Shown here: in pieces, positions 6,155 through 13,371 of the stretch
Layout of the letters: the number at the start of each line of letters is the position of its first letter
Numbering within the stretch: position 1 is the stretch's first letter
Source of the DNA: an uncultured Collinsella sp.
Lineage (GTDB): Bacteria > Actinomycetota > Coriobacteriia > Coriobacteriales > Coriobacteriaceae
NCBI GenBank assembly: GCA_900751665.1
Contig: CAADSV010000139.1
Location: forward strand, 1-16,278
Reading direction: 5' to 3'
DNA: 16,278 nucleotides
Program-made: the position numbers and the translations under genes
The notes under the pieces: model-generated
What the model was told of the DNA's origin: nothing
Seen by the model: the letters and a program-made list of their open reading frames with translations, nothing else
Databases searched by the model: none

Positions 6155-7117
6155 ATGGGAAACATGACGGCGAATCAAAGACTTGCAAGTCACATTAAAG
6201 CATGCGAACAGCAGATGAGCTGCGTGTACGCGCGCACGGCGGCGGAGGCAAAGCAGATTGAGCGGCGGGCGGAGGTGGGAAGTCTAGAGGTGGTCATGCC
6301 GGGGCTGTATGCGCGTCCGGAATACTGGTCCGAGCTCAAGTTTCGGCAGCGTTATCTGCATCGGGTGCGGGCGCTTGCGCAAAAGCACCCCGACTGGACA
6401 TTTTGCTCCTATACGGCGGCTGTTATCTATGGCCTTTCGGGTTTGCATGCCCATTTTACGCACATCCATATCGCCGCGATGCCGGCCCAATCGACGACGC
6501 CGGGCTCTCAGGTCATTCGTCATCGCTATGCTCGTCAAACACGGGCCACCCAGATGGATATCGCCGTAACCGATATCGATCAAACGATTACGGATTGCTT
6601 GGTCGATGCATCGTTTGTCGAGGGACTGATCATCGCGGATTCGGCACTCCATGAGCAACTTTTGTCGAAGGAGCATCTCGTTGAGACGGTCGATAAGCTT
6701 GGCCTGAATCGTCGCGGTGTTGTGATGGCGCGCAGGGTAGCGCGGTGTGCCGATGGCCTGTCGGAAAGCGATGGCGAGTCCAAGGCACGTGCCCTGATGA
6801 TCGAGCGCGGCTGGCAGATGCCGGAGCTGCAAGTTGAGCTGTTCGACCCGGTTGAGCCGGGACGGCCGTATCGCGTCGACTACTTGTGGCGCGTGGGCGA
6901 CCAGCTGATTATCGGTGAGTTCGACGGATTCGTTAAAAGCGAGAAGGCGGCGGAGGAGGGCAAGCTCGCGAAGGCGCAGTTCGATGAGCGCCAGCGCGAG
7001 TCGAGGCTTTCGCTGCTTGATAACTGCAAGATCGTGCGCTTGTGCTGGGATGATCTAAGGGATCCGACAAAGCTCGATCGCAAGCTCAAGGTCGCCGGCG
7101 TGCCGCGTGCGTGCTGA
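6155..7117 (+). CDS. AbiEi-like winged-helix protein fused to a PD-(D/E)XK (DUF559/Vsr-like) nuclease domain
   Basis: A 320-residue protein. Residues about 1-60 resemble the winged-helix N-terminus of AbiEi-type antitoxins (CVYARTAAEAKQIERRAEVG, then VVMPGLYAR). Residues about 80-130 have the AbiEi middle motif (DWTFCSYTAAVIYGLSGLH). The C-terminal third looks like a small restriction-type fold: Glu208 in DGESKARALM, Asp242 in YRVDYLW, and Glu255 with Asp257 in IIGEFDG, followed by an Arg/Leu-rich helix. This matches the Asp-X(n)-Glu-X-Asp pattern of DUF559/Vsr-like proteins. The ATG at 6155 is chosen because GGGAGG lies 4 bases upstream; the open frame runs further upstream without a ribosome site. 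No AbiEii toxin gene is adjacent, so this is not a standard type IV toxin-antitoxin pair. DNA regulation, defence or a self-contained nuclease are possible. The gene has its own promoter and is bracketed by two 120-bp repeats. Confidence 0.7.
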   Translation: MGNMTANQRLASHIKACEQQMSCVYARTAAEAKQIERRAEVGSLEVVMPGLYARPEYWSELKFRQRYLHRVRALAQKHPDWTFCSYTAAVIYGLSGLHAHFTHIHIAAMPAQSTTPGSQVIRHRYARQTRATQMDIAVTDIDQTITDCLVDASFVEGLIIADSALHEQLLSKEHLVETVDKLGLNRRGVVMARRVARCADGLSESDGESKARALMIERGWQMPELQVELFDPVEPGRPYRVDYLWRVGDQLIIGEFDGFVKSEKAAEEGKLAKAQFDERQRESRLSLLDNCKIVRLCWDDLRDPTKLDRKLKVAGVPRAC

Positions 7118-7140
7118 GGCAGTTGCAGGGCGTTTGGCTG

Positions 7141-7260
7141 CACAAGCGTGGAAAATCGGACGGACGAGCGTGGAAATCTGGACGCTTGTTGAATGAGCGT
7201 GGATAATCTCCCACTTTTGGCTCGTAAGGGGGCCCAAAGTGGGAGATTTTCCACGCTCAT
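7141..7260. repeat. 120-bp GAGCGTGGA repeat element, copy B
   Basis: Copy B aligns without gaps to copy A (5741-5860), exactly 1,400 bp away. The most conserved part is GAGCGTGGATAATCTCCCAC at 7195-7214. Its inverted partner near 7234-7258 gives a stem of about 25 bp with one mismatch and one bulge. It lies between the convergent AbiEi-nuclease and cyclo-ligase genes and may terminate both, although no long T-run follows the stem. Confidence 0.8.
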
Positions 7261-7284
7261 CTTGCGGGTGCGAAACAGCGGCGA

Positions 7285-7881
7285 TCAGGCGCTGATGATG
7301 TGGGGTAGCGGCAGGTCGTGGGTATCGGTGGGAACGCCGTCGACGCGTTGCTCGTCAAAGGCGATGCCGATGATTTGGCATGCGGGTGAGAGCATGGGCA
7401 GGTAGCGGTCGTAGCAACCGCCGCCGTAGCCCAGGCGCGCGCCGGTTTGATCGAAGGCCACGAGCGGCACAACAATCATGTCGAGTGCTTCGGCAGGCAC
7501 GATGGGGAAGCGGTCGCTGTCGATGTCCGTGGCCGCGAAGGCCCTCGCGGGGTGGGCGATAAACGGAGCCGCGGACGCATCGTCGGCGGCAACTGCTCGC
7601 ATGCACATGCGCTGGCCACAAGCTGCGGCATCAATTGCCGAGAGCATGCACGGATAGGCCACGCGCCAGCCGCGCGCGGCGACCGCAGCGGCAAACGCGG
7701 CAGGGTCTGCCTCGGAACTCATCGCGGCATAGACGGCAACGGTGTGCGGCGCCGCGGCACCCGAGCTGCCCAGCAACTCAACAAGCCGCGCGCAAATGAC
7801 AGCAGACTTCGCCGCCCGCAAGTCCAAATCAAGAGCATCACGCCGAGCAATCACCGCCCGCCGCAACTCAGCCTTGTCCAT
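7285..7881 (-). CDS. 5-formyltetrahydrofolate cyclo-ligase
   Basis: A 198-residue enzyme that converts 5-formyl-THF to 5,10-methenyl-THF with ATP, a folate salvage and repair step in one-carbon metabolism. The N-terminus MDKAELRRAVIARRDAL matches the usual KxxLR start. The conserved ATP/folate loop is GYGGGCYDRYL (Tyr152 to Arg159 region). The usual RxxxGYGxGYYDR has Cys156 in place of the first Tyr. MIVVPLVAFD precedes it and IGIAFDEQ follows it, as expected. The length is typical. The ATG at 7881 is preferred over one nine codons upstream because AGGAGG lies 5 bases before it. The gene faces the AbiEi-nuclease gene across repeat copy B and has the M16 peptidase gene upstream on the same strand, separated by a terminator and a repeat element. 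Confidence 0.9.
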   Translation of the reverse strand: MDKAELRRAVIARRDALDLDLRAAKSAVICARLVELLGSSGAAAPHTVAVYAAMSSEADPAAFAAAVAARGWRVAYPCMLSAIDAAACGQRMCMRAVAADDASAAPFIAHPARAFAATDIDSDRFPIVPAEALDMIVVPLVAFDQTGARLGYGGGCYDRYLPMLSPACQIIGIAFDEQRVDGVPTDTHDLPLPHIISA

Positions 7882-7903
7882 CCCAACCTCCTCTAGCAAA
7901 CTT

Positions 7904-7930
7904 GCCAAAAAGGGACAGGTTTATTTTGGC
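7904..7930. repeat. Small GCCAAAA...TTTTGGC inverted repeat
   Basis: Seven-bp arms (7904-7910 and 7924-7930) flank GGGACAGG-containing sequence just upstream of the cyclo-ligase start. It resembles other short intergenic hairpins in the window but is a separate sequence family. Confidence 0.4.
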
Positions 7931-7959
7931 GGGTTTTATCTGTGCTGTGATGGGCGTCT

Positions 7960-8117
7960 GCGGCGGTTTGTCTCGATCTGTAACAGTAACTCGGCAAAAT
8001 TGGACCTAGTTGTTACAGATTGAGACAAAAGGTCGGCGTCGTCTGGAAACGTCTCGATCTGTAACATCTGGAGCCGATATTGCCGTCTAGATGTTACAGA
8101 TTGAGACAAACCGCCGC
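7960..8117. repeat. 158-bp element with 26-bp terminal inverted repeats and two internal hairpins
   Basis: The ends (7960-7985 and 8092-8117) are inverted over 26 bp with one mismatch and include GCGGCGG. Inside are two tandem hairpins built on GTCTCGATCTGTAACA and TGTTACAGATTGAGAC: 7967-7985 with 8011-8029, and 8051-8069 with 8089-8107. In each stem the single mismatch is the same G/T position. No coding potential is seen. It sits between the M16 peptidase terminator and the cyclo-ligase gene. The structure suggests a MITE-like or REP-like noncoding element, possibly built from two units. Confidence 0.7.
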
Positions 8118-8148
8118 GGTGGGCTGCGCCGCCCCGCTCATGCCGCAG

Positions 8149-8190
8149 AAAAAAGGTAGATTTTCGGGCATGTCCCAAAAATCTACCTTT
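8149..8190 (-). terminator. Intrinsic terminator of the M16 peptidase gene (repeat family copy 2)
   Basis: A 13-bp stem (8152-8164 with 8178-8190) is followed on the minus strand by a run of T (AAAAAA at 8149-8154 on the plus strand). It begins 7 bases beyond the peptidase stop codon. Its core at 8167-8186 is the exact reverse complement of 4651-4670. Confidence 0.85.
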
Positions 8191-8196
8191 AGTGCG

Positions 8197-11100
8197 TTAG
8201 CCCAGCAGGTCGATGACGTTGAAGCCGGCGTTGCTCTTGGCGATGACGTCGCGGCCGCCAAAGACGCAGGTGGGTGACTCGGCTGCGATGCGCGTCACGT
8301 CGGCGCCGAGCGAGCGCAGCTCACCGGGCGTGGCGGCGAGCATCTGGGCGCGACGCTCCTCGCGCGCATGCGGATCGAGCCCGGCCAGGTAGGTCGTGTT
8401 GCGGCGCTTGGTGAGCGCGTACGGCTTCACCGGCGCGTCCATGCCGCTCACGCAGCTCACGATAAAGCCCTCAAAGGCGGCCTCGTCGGGCTCAAAGCTG
8501 CCGAGCCATGCGCCCGCGCGTTCCACGCGCTCAATCGAAGGATCGACCGCCGGGTCGCGGTAGGTGTAGAACGCCGCCTGACGCTCGCCGGCTGCGCGGA
8601 ATCCGCAGCCGTACGCACCGCCCTTCACGCGAATCTCGTTCCACAGGTAGTCGTAGGAGAGCGCGTTGGCGGCAACCGCCCAGGCGCCCGTCGCGTCAAT
8701 GCCCAGGCGACGCGGATCGCACGCACGCGCGGCAAAGCAGATGTCGCTGGGGATTACGAAAGCCTCGTGGCGGTCGCACGGCGTCGGCACCGCGAGCGCG
8801 TCGCGGCCGGCATCGGTGCTGTCGCCAGCGCCCAGCCCCAGGTCGCCAGCAGCATTCCAGTACGCGTCAAAGTCCTCATCACTGCCGGTAAAGCTCGCCA
8901 TGCAGCCATCGGCCACAAAGATGCGGCCTGCCAGCTCGGCAAGCTTGGCGTGCAGGTCGTCCAGGCGCTCGTCAAAGTGGTCGAGCAGGTCGCGCAGGAA
9001 CAGGTAGAAGTCCACGCCCGAAAGCTGCTCGCGCACCACGGCCGAAGGCGAGCTGTAGCTCATCGCGCGACCGAGCGCCGCCGAGTGACCGTTGTTGATA
9101 AAGCCCTGCTCAAGCCCAATGCGAATCTGCGTGAGCACGTCGCGCACGCGGTCGGCGTCGGCATCGAGCAAAAGCGTGCTCGACCACACCTCGCGCGGCA
9201 GGCTTGCCAGCGAATCGATCTTCTCGGACAGGGCGCCGGCGCTCACCAGCAGGTAGGGGCGCACGCCGTCCACGTCGGGCTGCGTCATGACCTCGGTCGT
9301 AAAGCTCAAAAAGCCCAGCTTGCCAGCGAGCAAGTTGTCGAGTTCCTCGGCCGAGTGCTCGCGCGTGGGCAGCTGCTTAAGCAGGCGGCAGAGCAGTGTC
9401 ACATAGGGCAGGTCCTCAAACGCGACGCAGCTCAGGTCGAAATACTGCATGGCGTAGGCCAGACGGTTGGTGGGGATGCCGTGGCGCAGGCAGGGGATGG
9501 GTGCGGTCGTGTCCACGACCAGCGGCGGCTCGGGGCGCGCCTCGCCAATGTCGGACACGCGCAGGCGCGGCAGCGTGGCCTTGGCCTCGGGTGTGTCTTC
9601 CGCCTCCTGTGCGGCACGCAGTACGGCCGTGCGCTCGACCACGTCGGCCAGCTCGGCATCGGTCATGGCATCGCGCTTGGCTGCCAGCTCGGCAGCTTCG
9701 GCGCCCTCCGAACCCTCGTCGGCGTCCACCGGCACCAGCTCGACCAGCGCCATGTGGTCGTTTTCCAGCACCAGCTCGCGCAGCAGGTCCTCAAAATAGC
9801 TGCCGTCCAGCTCGCCACGCAGCTCCTCGTACACCGGGCCGTACTTGAGTGCCAGCGTCGCGGCGTCGTCATCGTAGAGCCAGGTGCTCAGCGCGTCGCA
9901 CGCAATGGCCACACCGTCGGCGATACCGTAGTCGCGCTGGCGCAGGTCGTATTCGTTGCTGCTGATGATGGCTTCCAGGCGCTCACGCGGAACGCCGTGC
10001 TCGCACAGGTCGCGGCAGGCGTCCTGGAACACGCGGCGCAGCTCACGCGCCACGCCGGGCTGCGCGTTTTGCAGCATGATGAGCTCGTAGGGCTGCAGGC
10101 TCTCGGCCGCGGTGTAGCTCACCACGTTGCCGCCCAGGCCGGCGGCCAGAATGGCCTTCTTAACCGGCGCTTCGTTGGAGCCCAGCAGCGCCTCGAACAG
10201 GATGTCCGCCGCGATCGTGCGCTTGCGGTCGAGCGCGCTGCCCAGCACCAGGCCCAGGCCCACCAGGGCGTTCTCGGGCGTGGTGGACATCTCGACGCGC
10301 TTATACTCGCAGGTCACGGGCGCCTGCACGCCCAGCGGATTGGGCGCCAGCGTGGACGGGTCCTCGCCGGCGGCGACGGCAGCGTCCATGCGGCGGCTTG
10401 CAGCGCTCGGCTGCGACAGATAGCGCTCGTCCAAAAAGGCCAGCGCGCGGTCCACGTCCAGGTCGCCGTAGAGCGTGATGTAGGAGTTGGAAGGATTGTA
10501 GTGGCGCGCGTGCGTGTCCAGGAACTGTTCGTAGGTGAGCGCGGGAATCGCGCGCGGGTCGCCACCGCTCTCGTGCGCATAGGCGGTGTCGGGATAGAGC
10601 GCGGCGTTGACGGCGTCGTCCAGCACGCTCATGGGGTCGGACAGCGCACCCTTCATCTCGTTGAACACCACGCCGTTATAGCGCAGCGTGCCCTCGCGCA
10701 GGCTCTCGGAGCTGCCCTCGCCCTCGGCGCCCTCCGGCAGGTCCAGCTCGTAGTGCCAGCCCTCCTGCTCAAAAATGGTGGGCTTGGTATAGATGGCCGG
10801 GTTGAACACCGCGTCCAGGTACACGTCCATCAGGTTGTACAGATCCTGCTCGTTGGTGGTGGCAACGGGGTAGATGGTTTTGTCGGGGTAGGTCATGGCG
10901 TTGAGGAACGTCTGCATGGAGCTCTTGATCAGGTCGACAAACGGCTCCTTGACGGGGAATTTGGCCGATCCGCACAGCACTGAGTGCTCAAGAATATGAA
11001 ACACGCCGGTGGAATCGGCCGGCGGCGTCTTAAAGCCAATGGCAAAGGCATTGTTTTCGTCGTCGCATGCCAGGTACAGCAGGCGAGCGCCCGAGGCAGT

Positions 11101-11235
11101 GTGGCGCAGCACGTAGGCGTCCGAGTCGAGCTCGGGCACGGTCTCGCGGCGCTCGACGGCAAAACCGTGGCAGGTGGTACCGGGTACCAGCAGCGCGGCA
11201 GCAGCGGCGCGCGGATCGGTTGAGGTGGTGGACAT
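8197..11235 (-). CDS. M16C zinc metallopeptidase, presequence-protease (PreP/Cym1/falcilysin) type
   Basis: A 1,012-residue M16 peptidase, the usual size for the PreP-like one-chain form with two halves that enclose short unfolded peptides. The inverted zinc motif HILEH occupies residues 80-84, with His80 and His84 as ligands and Glu83 as the base. The third ligand is Glu193 in GVVFNEMKGALSDP. Other family marks are GVFHILEHSVLCGS, FLNAMTYPDKTIYPVA and EQEGWHYELD. The inactive second half includes the typical basic Arg/Tyr region (VKGGAYGCGFRA). There is no signal peptide, so it is probably cytosolic, degrading oligopeptides. An acidic insert near residues 168-181 lengthens the distance to Glu193. 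The ATG at 11235 is selected for its AAAGGAGA site; the open frame extends 69 codons further without homology. It is monocistronic with its own terminator. Confidence 0.93.
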   Translation of the reverse strand: MSTTSTDPRAAAAALLVPGTTCHGFAVERRETVPELDSDAYVLRHTASGARLLYLACDDENNAFAIGFKTPPADSTGVFHILEHSVLCGSAKFPVKEPFVDLIKSSMQTFLNAMTYPDKTIYPVATTNEQDLYNLMDVYLDAVFNPAIYTKPTIFEQEGWHYELDLPEGAEGEGSSESLREGTLRYNGVVFNEMKGALSDPMSVLDDAVNAALYPDTAYAHESGGDPRAIPALTYEQFLDTHARHYNPSNSYITLYGDLDVDRALAFLDERYLSQPSAASRRMDAAVAAGEDPSTLAPNPLGVQAPVTCEYKRVEMSTTPENALVGLGLVLGSALDRKRTIAADILFEALLGSNEAPVKKAILAAGLGGNVVSYTAAESLQPYELIMLQNAQPGVARELRRVFQDACRDLCEHGVPRERLEAIISSNEYDLRQRDYGIADGVAIACDALSTWLYDDDAATLALKYGPVYEELRGELDGSYFEDLLRELVLENDHMALVELVPVDADEGSEGAEAAELAAKRDAMTDAELADVVERTAVLRAAQEAEDTPEAKATLPRLRVSDIGEARPEPPLVVDTTAPIPCLRHGIPTNRLAYAMQYFDLSCVAFEDLPYVTLLCRLLKQLPTREHSAEELDNLLAGKLGFLSFTTEVMTQPDVDGVRPYLLVSAGALSEKIDSLASLPREVWSSTLLLDADADRVRDVLTQIRIGLEQGFINNGHSAALGRAMSYSSPSAVVREQLSGVDFYLFLRDLLDHFDERLDDLHAKLAELAGRIFVADGCMASFTGSDEDFDAYWNAAGDLGLGAGDSTDAGRDALAVPTPCDRHEAFVIPSDICFAARACDPRRLGIDATGAWAVAANALSYDYLWNEIRVKGGAYGCGFRAAGERQAAFYTYRDPAVDPSIERVERAGAWLGSFEPDEAAFEGFIVSCVSGMDAPVKPYALTKRRNTTYLAGLDPHAREERRAQMLAATPGELRSLGADVTRIAAESPTCVFGGRDVIAKSNAGFNVIDLLG

Positions 11236-11287
11236 ATGCAGTCTCCTTTGACGCCCCAGCGGGGGCGAATCGAGTCGAATCCTCGAG

Positions 11288-11293
11288 AGTATA
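11288..11293 (-). promoter_or_regulatory. Candidate -10 box of the M16 peptidase gene
   Basis: The minus strand reads TATACT 52 bases before the ATG. No clear -35 box is found at 16-18 bp. The call is tentative. Confidence 0.3.
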
Positions 11294-11372
11294 CCCATAT
11301 GGGGCCGTGGTTCTGCGGCGAACTGGAGACGATGCCAGCGGATTGGGCATAGGCCCCGCGTGCCCGCCGCAC

Positions 11373-11493
11373 GAGCGTGGAAACTTGGACGCCTATCGAA
11401 TGAGAGTGGATTTTCGGACGGAATCAGCCTCAAAACGCCCAAAAGCCGTTCAAATATCCACCCTCATTTCCCGACCGTCCAAAATCCACGCTC
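11373..11493. repeat. GAGCGTGGA repeat family, copy C (nested inverted repeat)
   Basis: Outer arms carry GAGCGTGGA (11373-11381) and TCCACGCTC (11485-11493), both extending into a GGACG motif. Inner arms (11402-11421 with 11446-11465) pair at about 16 of 20 positions around GAGAGTGGATTTTCGGACGG. The units match those in copies A and B but are arranged as a symmetric nested palindrome. It lies between divergent genes, so termination alone does not explain the family. Confidence 0.7.
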
Positions 11494-11537
11494 ATCCGCC
11501 GCCCGCACATCTCTCATCTCTCATTCGTCACGAATAC

Positions 11538-11577
11538 GAGAGATAACAGAAAGACGAGAGATAAATATGAGAGATAA
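11538..11577. promoter_or_regulatory. GAGAGATAA site cluster 1 (three direct copies)
   Basis: GAGAGATAA occurs at 11538-11546, 11556-11564 and 11569-11577, with start-to-start spacings of 18 and 13 bp. Two inverted ATCTCTC half sites lie just upstream at 11509-11522. The cluster lies upstream of the AlbA_2-domain gene and its candidate promoter. It is likely a multi-site operator; the cognate protein is not proven. Confidence 0.7.
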
Positions 11578-11623
11578 CTGAGCAGCAAAGAGACAAGCAA
11601 TCATGGTATTATCTCAATACCGA

Positions 11624-11652
11624 TTGTTCTACCAGCAAAAACATGTTTATAT
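11624..11652 (+). promoter_or_regulatory. Candidate promoter of the AlbA_2-domain regulator gene
   Basis: TTGTTC (11624-11629) lies 17 bp before TTATAT (11647-11652) in a locally AT-rich stretch. It falls between the two GAGAGATAA clusters. The boxes are imperfect, so confidence is moderate to low. Confidence 0.4.
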
Positions 11653-11678
11653 GAAACAGATGGCAGACATCTTATCTT

Positions 11679-11742
11679 TTATCTCTCACTCATCTCTAAT
11701 ATGAGAGATAACAGATAGATGAGAGATAATTACGAGAGATAA
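11679..11742. promoter_or_regulatory. GAGAGATAA site cluster 2 (three direct copies plus one inverted)
   Basis: Direct copies lie at 11703-11711, 11721-11729 and 11734-11742, again spaced 18 and 13 bp. Each is exactly 165 bp from its counterpart in cluster 1. An inverted copy (TTATCTCTC) lies at 11679-11687 and can form a hairpin with the direct copies. The cluster lies within the predicted 5' leader of the AlbA_2-domain gene, so it could act at the DNA or RNA level. Confidence 0.7.
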
Positions 11743-11804
11743 CTGAGAGACGAAGGAAATCCATTCGCGGCATTCTTCGCAGAACCAAGCGAAAGGACGT
11801 GCAG

Positions 11805-13271
11805 ATGAACGAAAACGAACTGACCGGTCTGCTCGAGTCTTTAAGGCGCATGGGCTCGGACGATCTTAACGTCGAGGTCAAGGAGAGCGCCACGACGCTT
11901 TCCCGCGACGTGTGGGAAACGGTGAGCGCATTCGCGAACACTGCCGGCGGAATCATCGTGCTCGGAGTGAGTGAGCGCGCAGGTTTTGTCCCGGTTGAGA
12001 ACTTCGAGACCGAGAAAGTGCTCAACCAGTTTGTGTCAGGCATGGGTGATGCGGGCGGTCGAGGAAAGCTGGCCAATCCGCCCAAATACACGATCGAGCG
12101 AGTGGAGCTTCAGGGCGTCATCGTTCTCGTCATTACGATTGAGGAGCTCGATCCGTCGAGCAAGCCCTGCTATGTCATAGAGCGGGGCGCCCAGGGCGGC
12201 AGCTACAAGCGCATCGATGACAAAGATGTCCCGCTTTCGTCGACCGAGGTGCTCGCATTGGCGTCATACGGTCGGGCGACTCCGAGCGATCGCGACGCGG
12301 TGGCGGGCGCGGACGCGGACGATCTCGACGAGACGCTGGTCGACCGTACGATAGATCGGGCTTTCTCGTTGACGCCCCGGGCGATGCGCGGCGCGCCGGA
12401 CAAACAAACGAAGCTGGAGCGCCTAAATTTCCTTGATTCCCAGGGCAATGTCACCAAGGCTGGACTCCTAGTTGCGGGCACCTACCCTCAGCAGTTTTAT
12501 CCCAAGCTCTTTATCGACATGGCTGTCTATGCGGGGACCCGGAAAGGCACGGCGGGGTCGCTGAGGTTCATGGACCGCACAATCTGTGAGGGAACGTTGG
12601 GCGAGATGATCTCGGATGCTGTCGCGGCCGTCGCCAAGAATTTGCGGCGAACCTCGACCGTCCAAGGCGTCTCGCGTGTCGACTCGCTGGAGATTCCCGA
12701 GGAGGTTCTGCGCGAGGCAATCGCCAACGCCGTAATCCATCGAGAATACGGGGATCGGTTCTGTGGACAATCGATTGCCGTCGACGTCTTTGACGATCGT
12801 GTCGAGGTGACGAATCCTGGCGGCCTTTACGGGGGAAAGACTCGCGAGAACTTGTTTGACGGCAGCTCCCGATGCCGTAACGCGACGCTCGTGAAACTCA
12901 TGTCGATTGTCCCGCTGCCGGATGGCGCAGGTTCGCCGGCTGAGGGCAATGGCTCGGGCATCCCGATGATGATCGATGCCATGCGCGCACATGGTCTGGC
13001 CGAGCCCCTGTTCTGCCCGGGGTTCGATCGGTTCAAGGTCGTACTTTACCGTTCAAAGATCGAGCCGGTCGATCATGGCGGGGGCTTAATTGTGGCGGCA
13101 CTCAAACACTACGGCGAGCTGGGGACGCGTGAGCTGGCAGAACGCACGGGGCTTACAATTTCCCAGGTTAGGTCGCGTGTCAACGCGCTCATTGCTCAAG
13201 GCGAGCTTGAGCCCACGGCGCCGTCGACAAGCCGCAACCGCAAGTATCGACTGTCAGAGCGCGTGGAATAA
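11805..13271 (+). CDS. AlbA_2 / HATPase_c_4 / winged-helix putative regulator
   Basis: A 488-residue protein of the widespread AlbA_2-type (Schlafen-like) 'ATP-binding' regulators. Residues about 15-130 form the AlbA_2 domain (LNVEVKES, then VSAFANTAGGIIVLGV). Residues about 295-400 resemble HATPase_c_4, with an N-box (EAIANAVIHREYG, Glu304 to Gly316) and NPGGLYGG near Asn337, then GNGSGIPMMIDAM. The last 65 residues form a winged helix (ALKHYGELGTRELAERTGLT). It probably binds nucleic acid and ATP, but its substrate is unknown. The ATG at 11805 is chosen because AAGGA lies 7 bases before it; a GTG at 11799 is only 1 base from that site. It is preceded by the GAGAGATAA clusters, which I infer may be its own operator. 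Confidence 0.85.
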   Translation: MNENELTGLLESLRRMGSDDLNVEVKESATTLSRDVWETVSAFANTAGGIIVLGVSERAGFVPVENFETEKVLNQFVSGMGDAGGRGKLANPPKYTIERVELQGVIVLVITIEELDPSSKPCYVIERGAQGGSYKRIDDKDVPLSSTEVLALASYGRATPSDRDAVAGADADDLDETLVDRTIDRAFSLTPRAMRGAPDKQTKLERLNFLDSQGNVTKAGLLVAGTYPQQFYPKLFIDMAVYAGTRKGTAGSLRFMDRTICEGTLGEMISDAVAAVAKNLRRTSTVQGVSRVDSLEIPEEVLREAIANAVIHREYGDRFCGQSIAVDVFDDRVEVTNPGGLYGGKTRENLFDGSSRCRNATLVKLMSIVPLPDGAGSPAEGNGSGIPMMIDAMRAHGLAEPLFCPGFDRFKVVLYRSKIEPVDHGGGLIVAALKHYGELGTRELAERTGLTISQVRSRVNALIAQGELEPTAPSTSRNRKYRLSERVE

Positions 13272-13371
13272 ATGCGTTAGTGGACGAGGCGACTCAATAA
13301 TCGACCCTCGATTGGCGCCCACTAAGGTAAAGCGGTTGTTGCCCAGTCGACGGTGATGCTAAAGACTCGGC

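Noticed and set aside
5741..7260. Composite transposon or insertion sequence bounded by copies A and B
   Set aside because: No transposase gene, no terminal target-site duplication was apparent, and copy C lies elsewhere in another arrangement, so only the weaker cassette hypothesis is kept.
8368..10983. Long open frame (871 codons) on the plus strand opposite the M16 peptidase
   Set aside because: It is a GC-bias shadow of the peptidase gene, low in recognisable motifs and rich in Gln, His, Arg and Val. The peptidase on the other strand has full family motifs.
11509..11742. CRISPR array in the GAGAGATAA region
   Set aside because: The repeated unit is only 9 bp, the spacers are 4-9 bp, and no cas gene is present.
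11799..11804. GTG start for the AlbA_2-domain gene
   Set aside because: The AAGGA ribosome site is only 1 base away from this GTG but 7 bases from the ATG at 11805.
13272..13371. Terminator after the AlbA_2-domain gene
   Set aside because: A 7-bp TTAGTGG/CCACTAA pair exists, but the loop is long and no T-run follows.
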